Positions 41,728-49,929 of a stretch of DNA of 64,000 bases are shown here, piece by piece. Position 1 is the stretch's first letter; each line of letters opens with the position of its first letter. Source of the DNA: Streptomyces sp. NBC_00237 (lineage in GTDB: Bacteria; Actinomycetota; Actinomycetes; Streptomycetales; Streptomycetaceae); NCBI RefSeq assembly GCF_026342435.1, contig NZ_JAPEMT010000002.1, forward strand, positions 2,294,001-2,358,000, read 5' to 3'. Below the pieces are notes generated by a model, which made no database searches, was not told where the DNA came from, and was given only the letters and a program-made list of their open reading frames with translations. The position numbers and the translations under genes are program-made.

Positions 41728-42579
41728 CTAGAGGTCGTCGGCGATGGTACGGATGAAGTCCCGCGACTCGATGGGGTCGAGGGCGACTTCCTGCATCTGG
41801 TCGAGCTGGGCCCGGTACTTGCGGAGTTGCATCTCGGAGTCGAGGAACTCGGGCCCGTGGGTGCTGTCCAGCTCCACGACGTCGAGCTGCGGCACCGCCG
41901 CCTCCGCGTAGATGACCGACTGCCCGGCCCCCGGGAAGCCGCCCGCCTTGAACGGGATCACCCGGACGGTCACCGTGTCCCGCTCCGACTCGTTCAGTAC
42001 GTGCTCAAGCTGCCGCTTGGCGACTTTCGACCCGCCGAACTCCATCCGGAGGGCCGCTTCATGGACGATCAGGTCGATCACGGGTGGATCCGGCTTCACC
42101 AACACTGCCTGTCGCGCCATCCGGTGGGTCACCCGAAGATCGACGTCCGGCCCCGGGAGCGGCGGGATGACCTGCTCGAAAACGGCGCGTGCGTGTTCCT
42201 CGGTGTCCAGGATTCCGGGCATGTGCACTGACAGTGCGATGCGCAGGCGCTTGGCGTGCCACTCCATCTCGTCAATGTCGAGAATCGCTGCGGGCAGCTG
42301 CCCTCGGTAGGGCTCCCACCACCCCCGTCCTCTCCGGGTCGCCATTTCGGCGAGTGCGTCCACGAAGTCCTGGTCAGGGCATCCGTAATTGCAGGCCAGC
42401 GTGCGCACACGCGCGGCGCTGATGCCTGACCGACCGGACTCCATGTTGGGCACATTGGTACGGGGGACCCCGAGCAGCCCGGCGGCGAACTCCGTGCTCA
42501 TCCCCGCTGCAATCCGCATCTTGCGCAGCTCTGCGCCGACGCGCCGCTGACGCTCAGTAGGTGTGGTTCTAGGCGGCAT
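41728..42579 (-). CDS. HTH-XRE regulator with DUF5753 domain
   Basis: A 283-aa regulator. The N-terminal XRE-type helix-turn-helix is ELRKMRIAAGMSTEFAAGLLG, then VPRTNVPNMESGRSGIS. The DUF5753 domain follows (about residues 100-275) with the usual MEWHAKRLRIALSVHMPGIL, then LVHEAALRMEFGG and VRVIPFKAGGFPGAGQSVIY. ATG at 42579 follows AGGGGAG. It forms a WhiJ-like trio with the downstream DUF397-like gene and the divergent ATP-binding protein gene, and probably regulates the 288-bp spacer between them. Confidence 0.9.
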   Translation of the reverse strand: MPPRTTPTERQRRVGAELRKMRIAAGMSTEFAAGLLGVPRTNVPNMESGRSGISAARVRTLACNYGCPDQDFVDALAEMATRRGRGWWEPYRGQLPAAILDIDEMEWHAKRLRIALSVHMPGILDTEEHARAVFEQVIPPLPGPDVDLRVTHRMARQAVLVKPDPPVIDLIVHEAALRMEFGGSKVAKRQLEHVLNESERDTVTVRVIPFKAGGFPGAGQSVIYAEAAVPQLDVVELDSTHGPEFLDSEMQLRKYRAQLDQMQEVALDPIESRDFIRTIADDL

Positions 42580-42867
42580 GCGCTCCCCTAACAGGCCCAT
42601 CAGTGCGGCCCAGTCTGCCCCGGCAGCGCGCACGCGGTCCACCCGCCAGAGTGGCGAATGAGCCGAAGAGTAGTACACGTACTCCGCGATGCTCTACAGT
42701 CGGTAACGCACCGCTTACACACGTGAGTTGAAGCGCATCGCGCGGGGCTGCCCGGAACCTCCTATCCCTGGGAGGGGCGGGCTCGCGCCAGGGAGACAGG
42801 CCACAGCTCACCCGCGTAACGGAGCGCGCACGGGGTCAACAGCCGCACTGAACGAGGGAGTTCAGCC

Positions 42868-43359
42868 ATGCATCAGACCGCTACCCCCACCCACATGCTC
42901 TGCCCGGTCGCCGACCGTCCCGACGCCCCCTCCCCCACCAGAACCGCCTACGACGAAGCCGACAACCTCGCCGTCAGCTTGACCGTCCCCGGCGAACCCC
43001 GCAGCGCGGGCATCGTCCGCCGCGCCCTGACCGGCGCACTGCACGCGCACCACCTGGACCGGTACGGGCCGGTCCTGGCCCTAGTCGTCACCGAACTCAT
43101 CGCGGTAGCGGGAGAGTTGACCTCCGACGCGGACCTGTACGTGTCCCTGCGCCACCACCACAACACCCTCCGCCTCATCGTCTGGGACCAGCACCCGCCG
43201 CACGCCGACCCCGACGCAACCTCTCTCTGCTTCGTACGACGCAGGCGCGCGCTGTGGCTCCTCGCGGAGGCGGTCGAGGACTGGGGCGGGGAGTGGGGCG
43301 TGGACGAGGCACTGCCGCCGCACCGGGGAATCAAGTCCTGGGTAACTCTGCCGCGCTGA
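42868..43359 (+). CDS. Anti-sigma-like ATP-binding protein (degenerate HATPase)
   Basis: A 163-aa HATPase_c_2-like protein (DNLAVSLTVPGEPRSAGIVRR; LALVVTELIAVAGELTSDAD; LRLIVWDQHPPHAD). In active relatives the N-box reads ELVTNA; here it is ELIAVA, so the Asn that ligates Mg-ATP is missing and nucleotide binding or kinase activity may be lost. Such proteins accompany DUF397/HTH-DUF5753 pairs in Streptomyces. ATG at 42868, divergent from the regulator. Confidence 0.8.
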   Translation: MHQTATPTHMLCPVADRPDAPSPTRTAYDEADNLAVSLTVPGEPRSAGIVRRALTGALHAHHLDRYGPVLALVVTELIAVAGELTSDADLYVSLRHHHNTLRLIVWDQHPPHADPDATSLCFVRRRRALWLLAEAVEDWGGEWGVDEALPPHRGIKSWVTLPR

Positions 43360-43380
43360 GGGAGGGCCGGAACCGGGGTT

Positions 43381-43411
43381 GGCCCGTACCGGGAAGTCAC
43401 GGGTATGGGCC
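43381..43411 (+). terminator. Hairpin after the ATP-binding protein gene
   Basis: GGCCCGTACC (43381-43390) pairs with GGTATGGGCC (43402-43411), 10 bp with one G-T pair and an 11-nt loop, 21 bp after the stop codon. A probable terminator. Confidence 0.55.
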
Positions 43412-43549
43412 GCCCCTCTTCCTATGGTCGCGCTTCCGGGGGCCCTGTAAAGGGCGCTCCTACGTCCGTCGGACAAGGAGGACGGCCCTACCAACCATCC
43501 GACTCGGCCCCACCTCGCCCCCCTCCCCCACCGGAGCACGGGCCGGGAT

Positions 43550-43876
43550 CTACTCCACCACCGACACTCCGTCCCAGCGGAACCAGGCGCGCTCCTGGTC
43601 GATGTGGAGCAGAAATTCGGCGACCGGGCCATGCGGTGAGAGAAGGGTGAGAGCGTGCTCGATGCGGTCATAGGCGGCCTCAAAACCACCGAAGTCCGCA
43701 TCTCCAACAAGCACGTTGACCTCATCGAACCAGCGCTTGAACTGCCCGAAGCCACGCTCCGGGAGGAAGCGTCCCCGGTACCAGGGCATGTCGATGTCGT
43801 CCACGGTGATGGTGCCAATGAGGTCGCCACCGTGCAGGAGTCGCCACTCGGTATCGATATCTGCCATATCGGCCAT
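43550..43876 (-). CDS. Hypothetical protein
   Basis: A 108-aa soluble, acidic protein rich in Trp and Phe (EWRLLHGGDLIGTITVDDID; MPWYRGRFLPERGFGQFKRW; RAWFRWDGVSVVE). No family recognised. Codon use and length are convincing for a gene. It lies 33 bp after another unknown gene on the same strand and may form an operon with it. Confidence 0.65.
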   Translation of the reverse strand: MADMADIDTEWRLLHGGDLIGTITVDDIDMPWYRGRFLPERGFGQFKRWFDEVNVLVGDADFGGFEAAYDRIEHALTLLSPHGPVAEFLLHIDQERAWFRWDGVSVVE

Positions 43877-43909
43877 CCTGACGAGCCCACCGGAACGCGC
43901 CTCCGCGAA

Positions 43910-44206
43910 CTACGGCGCTTCCGTACCCAACTCAGCCTGCAAACGCTCGGGCCAGTCCTCCCGGGCGAACTCGATGGCGACCTGGAGTCGGATGACGCTC
44001 CCCAGCGAAACGAGCACGGCTCCGGCTTGCAAACGCTCGGCGGGGAGTGGGCCCTGCCCGTAGAGAGCAACTCTGTCCGGGAGTTCGGCGAGCAACCGAA
44101 TGACCTCGACTGCGGAACCGGGCTCGGGATAGTCACGCCGGATTCGCCGTACGACGCGTGCACTGACGGGCAATGAGCCGTCCGCTCGGGAGGGCATCGG
44201 CGACAT
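43910..44206 (-). CDS. Hypothetical protein
   Basis: A 98-aa soluble protein, mostly helical (ARVVRRIRRDYPEPGSAVEV; IRLLAELPDRVALYGQG). No family recognised. ATG at 44206. It lies just downstream of the OmpA-domain gene and upstream of another unknown; there is no sign that either belongs to the Tad cluster. Confidence 0.6.
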   Translation of the reverse strand: MSPMPSRADGSLPVSARVVRRIRRDYPEPGSAVEVIRLLAELPDRVALYGQGPLPAERLQAGAVLVSLGSVIRLQVAIEFAREDWPERLQAELGTEAP

Positions 44207-44241
44207 GGCCTACGACCTCCCGGGCGAACGATCAGATCCGG

Positions 44242-44913
44242 TCACGTGCTGGGTGTTGCACCCGGGTTGGGGGCCTGGCCCCGCGGGAACGTGATCTCCA
44301 CACGGCGATTCTTCTTGCGGCCCTCTTCGGAGGCGTTGTCGGCGATGGGATAGTCCTCGCTGTAACCACGCACCTCGAAGGTGACCTCCGAACCAAGGCT
44401 CTTGACCAGCTCACGCTGGACCATGTCGGCACGGTTCTTGGAGAGCTTGAGGCCGTGCTCGTAACTACCGAGGTTGTCGGTAAAACCGAAGACGCGAATC
44501 TTGGTGGCCTTGTTGGTCAGGGCCTCTTGAGCGACAGCTTTGATGCGGGCGGCGGCTTCAGGCTGAAGCTTGTGGCTGTCCTTGGGGAAAAGAACTTCGG
44601 CTTGGAGCGCGAAGCTGACGTCGGAGTTGGTGTCGGACCGACGTTCCTCGCCACCCATGTCTTCGACTACGGACTTGATGTCGAGGACCCGGGCGGGGGC
44701 GAGTGTGCCTCCAGCCGCGATCTTGAGGCCAGGCGCGTTGGCATCCACTTGCGGTGCTTCGACAGGAGTCGTGCTTCCTGGCGGCTTGGTTGCTCCAGGA
44801 GTTGGGTCGGCAGCCTGTGCGTTTGTCACGCCGAATCCGACGACCGCAACGGTCGTCGACATCATCACAAATACGTGCCGCACGGGCCGACTTCGAGAGG
44901 GCACACTAGCCAT
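44242..44913 (-). CDS. Secreted OmpA-domain (peptidoglycan-binding) protein of the Tad cluster
   Basis: A 223-aa exported protein. It has a signal peptide (VFVMMSTTVAVVGFGVTNAQA), a Pro/Thr-rich spacer, and a C-terminal OmpA/MotB domain: LFPKDSHKLQPEAAARIKAV, then VFGFTDNLGSYEHGLKLSKN-RAD and NRRVEITF. Such domains bind diaminopimelate-containing peptidoglycan. It is the last gene of the Tad operon, 3 bp after the lipoprotein gene, and may anchor the pilus machinery to the wall of this Gram-positive, replacing the outer-membrane parts of Gram-negative Tad systems. Confidence 0.88.
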   Translation of the reverse strand: MASVPSRSRPVRHVFVMMSTTVAVVGFGVTNAQAADPTPGATKPPGSTTPVEAPQVDANAPGLKIAAGGTLAPARVLDIKSVVEDMGGEERRSDTNSDVSFALQAEVLFPKDSHKLQPEAAARIKAVAQEALTNKATKIRVFGFTDNLGSYEHGLKLSKNRADMVQRELVKSLGSEVTFEVRGYSEDYPIADNASEEGRKKNRRVEITFPRGQAPNPGATPST

Positions 44914-44916
44914 GGC

Positions 44917-45513
44917 TCACTCGCTCCCCGAGATCTCGATAGTCATTGCGGGCATATCTGCGATCTGAAAGTCCACCTTGGACGCAGAAGGAGGCGGTGC
45001 GGGGAACTGGGCAAAAAACTCCCTCTCGCTTCCCGGGGTGAACCCGGTTGCGAAGTTGGTGCACAGGCAACGCCCATCAGTGTCACGTAGAACGAGGTAC
45101 TTCTTCTTCCCGGTGCGGTCCACCAACGAAGCACCGGCCATGGATGCCGAGTTCCTCGCCAGCTCCTGCTCCTTACCCTGCCACCCTGGGGCCGTCCAGA
45201 CGTTCCCGCCGCCGTTCTTGACCTTCCCGTTCACCGTCACGAATCCACCAGCGTCGCGAACGGCCGAGTTGATCACGAGCGTGATGTTGTCCCCTCCTTT
45301 GGCCTCCGCCAAAACTTGCTTCTCAGCAGGCTGTTGAGGGGACTGCTTCTCCGCCTTCTCGTCTGGCTTATTGCCAGTGGCGGCGGACGACGGCGGGGCT
45401 TCTCCAGCGCCCCCTCCCCCGTCCCCGCACCCGGCAACCGTGAGGGCCAAGCCAGCCGTGATCGCCACAGCGGTCAATACCCTTCGGGCCTTCATGGTGT
45501 GCCGCACGCTCAT
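44917..45513 (-). CDS. Lipoprotein of the Tad cluster
   Basis: A 198-aa lipoprotein: signal RRVLTAVAITAGLALTVAGC with lipobox VAGC, a Gly/Ser/Ala-rich tether, and a mature domain with VNGKVKNGGGNVWTAPGWQG and a CLC motif. No family recognised. Start uncertain: ATG at 45513 has GAAGGCAGG upstream; an ATG at 45546 overlaps the TadG-like stop (TGATG) and would lengthen the N-region to about 40 residues. Its position between the TadG-like and OmpA genes suggests a role in assembling or anchoring the pilus. Confidence 0.75.
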   Translation of the reverse strand: MSVRHTMKARRVLTAVAITAGLALTVAGCGDGGGGAGEAPPSSAATGNKPDEKAEKQSPQQPAEKQVLAEAKGGDNITLVINSAVRDAGGFVTVNGKVKNGGGNVWTAPGWQGKEQELARNSASMAGASLVDRTGKKKYLVLRDTDGRCLCTNFATGFTPGSEREFFAQFPAPPPSASKVDFQIADMPAMTIEISGSE

Positions 45514-45545
45514 CAACAGACCTGCCTTCTCTTGTCGTTCGCTCA

Positions 45546-46163
45546 TCACTTGACCAGGTGGACCGAGAACAGGTCCTTCGCTTCGGGAAGCTGATCGAGG
45601 GGCATGTCGGCAATCTTCTTCGGGTCGATGGTCCAGATGCCGCTGCCCTCGCAGTCGATGACCACCAGTACCTCCGGGTCACCGCCAGGAACGACCACAC
45701 ACAGCGGCTTCACCACGGCGGTGGCCTTGGCTTCGGCGTGGCTGGTCGACGTAGCCGGGATCACGGAGTCCCCTGCGGTGTAGTTCGTACGGATCTCCAC
45801 CGAGAACGAAGGGTTGCCGTTGACCTGCCCCAGGGCCGGACCAGCGGTGAGAGCCGAATCGTTGGAAGCAGCAAGCGCCGCCGCGGCTCCACCGCCGTTG
45901 CCGGTCGCCTTTTCGGCGAGGAGCCAGGGCAGCCACAGCTCAGGAGCCGCAATGTTGTCGAAGAAGCCCTCGGTCAGTTCATCCCGAGCCTCCTGCGCGG
46001 CGGCGAGCGCCGCAGCGTCGGCAGCAGACTGGCCACCACTGCGTGCAGTGGCGGCCTGGGCGAACGCGAAGAATGCGAACGCGACAAAGAGCAGGAGCCC
46101 CACCATCCCGATGTAGATGGGGAACGCCTGCCCTCGGTCACGCTGCGAACGGTCAGTTGTCAG
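45546..46163 (-). CDS. TadG-like pilus assembly protein with apparent CTG start
   Basis: A 205-aa protein with a prepilin-like N-terminal helix (DRGQAFPIYIGMVGLLLF, then VAFAFFAFAQAATARS) and an Ala-rich extracytoplasmic part (GGQSAADAAALAAAQEARDE), as in the TadE/TadG minor pseudopilins. In its frame there is no ATG, GTG or TTG between the family-typical N-terminus and far upstream; a CTG at 46163-46161 overlaps the flp stop (CTGA), mirroring the 4-nt overlaps seen elsewhere in the window. Initiation at the internal ATG (IGM) would delete the conserved GQAFPIY segment. A role in pilus assembly is inferred. Confidence 0.72.
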   Translation of the reverse strand: MTTDRSQRDRGQAFPIYIGMVGLLLFVAFAFFAFAQAATARSGGQSAADAAALAAAQEARDELTEGFFDNIAAPELWLPWLLAEKATGNGGGAAAALAASNDSALTAGPALGQVNGNPSFSVEIRTNYTAGDSVIPATSTSHAEAKATAVVKPLCVVVPGGDPEVLVVIDCEGSGIWTIDPKKIADMPLDQLPEAKDLFSVHLVK

Positions 46164-46393
46164 GGCCCGCCGGGCCCTCCACCCCCGCCGCCGGTGACGG
46201 CCCGAACAGCAGTTTGCAATGCTGTCGCAATCATCGTGTCCAGGTTCAACAGCCGAATCGCCGCCACGATCAACGCAATGATCGCCACCAGACCCGCGTA
46301 CTCCACGAGACTCGCGCCCTCGTCCCGGCGCTCCTTCATGCGGCTGGCAACGGTGTTCGACCACACCATTAGCGCCGCCAGTGCCTTCAACAT
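46160..46393 (-). CDS. flp: Flp-family pilin (major Tad pilin precursor)
   Basis: A 77-aa precursor. After a basic leader (MLKALAALMVWSNTVASRMK) comes the Flp signature G|ASLVEYAGLVAIIALIV: cleavage after Gly, with Glu at +5 and Tyr at +6 of the mature protein. The mature pilin is a hydrophobic helix followed by a Gly-rich tail. ATG at 46393 with GGAGGGTC upstream. The prepilin peptidase needed is encoded at 12.4-13.1 kb. It is the major subunit of the tight-adherence pilus; its abundance relative to the other Tad genes suggests its own promoter in the 167-bp gap upstream. Confidence 0.92.
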   Translation of the reverse strand: MLKALAALMVWSNTVASRMKERRDEGASLVEYAGLVAIIALIVAAIRLLNLDTMIATALQTAVRAVTGGGGGGPGGP

Positions 46394-46560
46394 GATCTGA
46401 CCCTCCGGTTCGATACGTTTCCCGGCCTGAAGCAGGACCCCTGCCGCTGGCAACACCGGAAACGTACGTCGGACACCCACCCGCCCCAGAGGGCCCGTGG
46501 GCCCAACTCCGGGCCCAAAACCCTAACTGGGCCCCCACCCGTCGCGGCGGAACGTCGACC

Positions 46561-47616
46561 TCAACCACGACCGATCCCCCATCCCCCACCGCGTCGGCCC
46601 GCGCCGCCCGCCGTACCGATCCACCGTGCAATCGCCTCGCTCCGGCTCGCGCTGTGCAGCTTTGCGAAGATCCGATTGATGTGGTTCTTGACCGTCTTCT
46701 CGCTGATGAAGCAGGTGGCGGCGATCTGCTGGTTACTCATGCCGACCGCAATGAGATCCATGACCTCCACCTCCCTCGAACTCAGTCCGAATTCCTGCCT
46801 GTTGGGTGCCCCCTGTGCCGGGTGAGCCTGCGGTTCCGATTGTGCATGACGAGATGGAGGCAGTTCTGCCGGGTACCTTGCCATCCGTGCTTGCACTTGC
46901 GAAGGAATTCCGCCCAACTGTTCGGAACTTGAGACAGGTGGCTCTGAGTTTGCGGCAGTGACAGGCTGTGCAGTCGCACCGCGGCCCCTGTACGGGACAC
47001 CCGTCACGTACGCGCTCCCCAGCCCTTCCGGCAGCTCGGCCGCTCGGGCCTCACCCCGTACATGCGCCAGAAGGGCGTTCTGCGCCGAAGCGGTGAAGTG
47101 GGCTCGGCCCTCCTTGATGTCCCGCACCGCGCTGGCGAGTTGGTCGGCCGTGAACTCGCCGTGGACGACGTATCCGCCCGCGCCCAGCCGCAACGCCTCC
47201 TGCACGATCTCGCTCTCGCTGCTGTACGTCAGCATCATCACCGGCGCGACCTTCACCAGCAGCGGCAGCGCCGACAGGCCGTCCACGCCCGGCATCCGCA
47301 CGTCGAGAAGGACGACGTCCGGCTGACAGTGTTCCGCAGCGGCCAGTGCCTGGCGGCCGTCCGCTGCCTCCGCGACGACCTCGATGTCCTCACGCGCGCC
47401 GAGCAGTGCCGACAGCCCGGCCCGTACGACCGGATTGTCGTCCGCGACCACCACGCGCAGCACGGGCGGTGGGCCGAACGGGTCCGGGGAGTGGTCCGGG
47501 TAGGGGTAGGGAGTGGGGAACGCCGCCGCCGGCGGGGGAAGGGGGGTCCCGTTCGGGGTGTGTTCCGAGCGTGGAACGACCGAGTGCGACGAGGTGTGCT
47601 GGGATGCGTCCGGCAT
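46561..47616 (-). CDS. LuxR-family response regulator of the Tad cluster
   Basis: A 351-aa regulator with a 50-residue Pro-rich N-terminal tail, a receiver domain (VVVADDNPVVRAGLSALLG; phospho-Asp in VVLLDVRMPGVDG), an unusually long linker of about 100 residues (215-290, Gln/Ser/Pro-rich) and a C-terminal LuxR helix-turn-helix (LSSREVEVMDLIAVGMSNQQ, ISEKTVKNHINRIF). ATG at 47616 behind GAGGAGG. The paired kinase is 36 bp upstream. It should control pilus gene expression, probably the flp promoter directly downstream. Confidence 0.9.
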   Translation of the reverse strand: MPDASQHTSSHSVVPRSEHTPNGTPLPPPAAAFPTPYPYPDHSPDPFGPPPVLRVVVADDNPVVRAGLSALLGAREDIEVVAEAADGRQALAAAEHCQPDVVLLDVRMPGVDGLSALPLLVKVAPVMMLTYSSESEIVQEALRLGAGGYVVHGEFTADQLASAVRDIKEGRAHFTASAQNALLAHVRGEARAAELPEGLGSAYVTGVPYRGRGATAQPVTAANSEPPVSSSEQLGGIPSQVQARMARYPAELPPSRHAQSEPQAHPAQGAPNRQEFGLSSREVEVMDLIAVGMSNQQIAATCFISEKTVKNHINRIFAKLHSASRSEAIARWIGTAGGAGRRGGGWGIGRG

Positions 47617-47652
47617 GGTGCGGCCTCCTCTCGGGAGTCGGGAAGGGAGGGG

Positions 47653-49005
47653 TCAGGGCAGTTGGTACGGGGGCGGTGCCCCGGCGACGGGCCCGAGGGC
47701 CGACACCGGCAGGTCGAGCCGTACTTCCGTGCCGCCTTCGCTGCGGCCACGGCCGATCCGGATGCGGGCGCCGATACCGGCGGCCCGCTCCACCATTCCG
47801 ACCAGACCGAAGTGACCGGCCTTGCGGAGGTCTTCGAGGGAGAGGCCCGGCGGCAAGCCCTTCCCGTCGTCGAGGATGCTGATGCGCACCATGCCTGTGT
47901 GGACGCCGAGTTCGAGTGTGAGCGAGCTTGCCTGAGCATGGCGGTGGCTGTTCTCCATGGCCTCGGTGGCGATGGTCACGAGGTGGCGGGCCACCGCGTG
48001 CGGGACGGGGGGCGGCGGGGCATCGCCGACCGGGTGCAGCTCGGCGTGCACTCCCGTACGTGTGGAGAAATCGGCGACACGGGAGGAGAGTTCACTCCGC
48101 AGGTCCACTCCCCCGCCCTCGTAGTCGGCCTCCCTGCGCAAGTCCGAGAGGATCTCGCGAGACTCGGCGGCGGCCCGGCGGGCCGAGCGAGCCACGATGC
48201 CCGCCTGGTGCTTGACCGTCATCGGGTCCATGCGGTCCGCGCCCTGGGCCAGACCTTCGGCGGCCAGGGCAACGCCGTGGAGCGTCTTGGCGACCGAATC
48301 GTGCATTTCCCTTGCCATGCGGGCCCGTTCGGCATCGACCGCGTCCGTCACGGCGAGCCGGGCATGGGCCTCCGACAGAGCCTGCGTCGCCGCACCGAAG
48401 CGGAACATGAGGTTGCGCAGGGTTACCCCGACGATTCCGGCAGCCACGCAGAACACGCTGATCAGGACCGTGCTGGACGGGCCCGCCATCCGGTGCTGCC
48501 AGGCCGCGTACGCAGCGACCAGCAGCAGCATCTGGATCGCCGTGAATATCCCGGCCCCCCGCCAGCCGTACAGCAGCCCCGCGAGAAGGGGTGTGCACAC
48601 CGTCGCGTACCCGAGGGCGGAGTCCGGGGAGGCCGCCAGCAGGAGTACGGAACCGAAGGCCAGGTCCGCCGCCATCAGGGAGCGGTACTTGATCAGGAGC
48701 GGGGCGAAGGTCTCCCAGTCACGCAGCATCGCGTACGAGCCGACGAAGGTGACCACCACGGCCCCGCCCACCAGCCAGCTTCCGAACGGGCCAGAGGCAC
48801 GGCTGAGGGCGAAGGGCGTACCGATCGCGATCATGGCGATACGGAAGCCGAAGACCTGACGGCACAGAGCCTGGAGCGCGTTGATCTGGATGGGGAGGCT
48901 CGGGGCCTCGACGTCCTTCCGCAGGGCGGACGCGGACGCGAGTTCCGGTGCGGCGGCACCTCCCTGGAGGCCGACGGCCCGGCGGAACGGACTGAATACC
49001 GTCAT
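47653..49005 (-). CDS. Sensor histidine kinase of the Tad cluster
   Basis: A 450-aa kinase with about six transmembrane helices (residues 50-215), a HisKA_3 helix (phospho-His in ERARMAREMHDSVAKTL) and an HATPase domain (N-box ATEAMENSHRHAQ; GHFGLVGMVERAAGIGARI). No extracytoplasmic sensor domain is visible, so sensing within the membrane is likely. ATG at 49005 is 8 bp after the tadC stop and is preceded by GAGG. Its location inside the pilus operon ties synthesis of the sensor to the pilus machine. Confidence 0.9.
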   Translation of the reverse strand: MTVFSPFRRAVGLQGGAAAPELASASALRKDVEAPSLPIQINALQALCRQVFGFRIAMIAIGTPFALSRASGPFGSWLVGGAVVVTFVGSYAMLRDWETFAPLLIKYRSLMAADLAFGSVLLLAASPDSALGYATVCTPLLAGLLYGWRGAGIFTAIQMLLLVAAYAAWQHRMAGPSSTVLISVFCVAAGIVGVTLRNLMFRFGAATQALSEAHARLAVTDAVDAERARMAREMHDSVAKTLHGVALAAEGLAQGADRMDPMTVKHQAGIVARSARRAAAESREILSDLRREADYEGGGVDLRSELSSRVADFSTRTGVHAELHPVGDAPPPPVPHAVARHLVTIATEAMENSHRHAQASSLTLELGVHTGMVRISILDDGKGLPPGLSLEDLRKAGHFGLVGMVERAAGIGARIRIGRGRSEGGTEVRLDLPVSALGPVAGAPPPYQLP

Positions 49006-49013
49006 GGGCGGCC

Positions 49014-49910
49014 TCAGTTCCCCAGGAAGTTGCCGAGGCCGTCGGCGGAACCCATGAAGAGGTTCGCGACAATCAGGATCAGGGTCGCCGGGACCATGAA
49101 GACCAGAGTGACGAGCGTCGCCTTGGGGATGGCCTTGGCCGCGCGCCGCCGGGAGTTCTGGGCGTCGGTGCGTCGCATGTCGGTGGCGATCTCGATCAGG
49201 GTGTCGGCGATGGGCGCACCCAGGTCCTCGCCCTGCTGGAGTGCCGTGACGAACTGCGAGACCTGCTCCGATGCGTTGCGGCGGCGCAGCTCGTCGAATG
49301 CCTGGCGACGGCTGACGCCCATGTCCATCTGTCGGAGGGTGATGGAGAGTTCGTCGGCCCAGGGGCCTTCGTAGCGTTCGGCGACGCGCTCCAGGGCCTG
49401 GCGGAAGCCGAGGCCCGCGCTGACGACGACGGCGAGTACGTCGAGGAAGTCCGGCAGGGTGCGCTCGATGACGTCCTTGCGTTCGCGGGTGGCCTGCCAG
49501 ATCAGGGCGTCGGCGGCGAACCAGCCGTACGCGAAGCAGAATGCGGCGAAGATCGTCATGCCCTGGAGGAGGCAGAGCAGGCCCGCGAACGCACCGAGGG
49601 TTCCGTAGACGGCGCGGCGGGCCGCGTAACGGTCGACGGTGAGGCCCTTGGGATTGCCCGCCGTGTCGATCTTGCGGCGCTTCTTGGCGACGGTCTCCGG
49701 GCCCATCAGCCGCAGGACGGCAGGGGCGAAACGGATGCCGAGGCGGTCCACCGCCGAGTCCGTGGCGGAGACACGGGAAGCGCCGACTTCCAGAGCGACG
49801 AGGTCGCCGGGAACCTTGGCCTCCGCGCGGTACATGCGGATTCCGGCGAAGATTCCGGCAACGGCCAGGCCGAAGGCCAGGGCGAGGAGCAGTCCGGTCA
49901 GTCCGGTCAT
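49014..49910 (-). CDS. tadC: TadC, type II secretion F-family platform protein
   Basis: A 298-aa inner-membrane protein with the T2SSF domain: ERTLPDFLDVLAVVVSAGLG, then FRQALERVAERYEGPWADEL and LTDAQNSRR-type features (IEIATDMRRTDAQNSRRRAA). About four transmembrane helices. TadB and TadC form the membrane platform energised by the TadA ATPase. The N-terminal part (SVDRLGIRFAPAVLRLMGPE-like) is the DUF5936 region found in actinobacterial TadC. ATG at 49910, 19 bp after tadB. Confidence 0.92.
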   Translation of the reverse strand: MTGLTGLLLALAFGLAVAGIFAGIRMYRAEAKVPGDLVALEVGASRVSATDSAVDRLGIRFAPAVLRLMGPETVAKKRRKIDTAGNPKGLTVDRYAARRAVYGTLGAFAGLLCLLQGMTIFAAFCFAYGWFAADALIWQATRERKDVIERTLPDFLDVLAVVVSAGLGFRQALERVAERYEGPWADELSITLRQMDMGVSRRQAFDELRRRNASEQVSQFVTALQQGEDLGAPIADTLIEIATDMRRTDAQNSRRRAAKAIPKATLVTLVFMVPATLILIVANLFMGSADGLGNFLGN

Positions 49911-49929
49911 GGTCGTGGGCCCATCCCTC

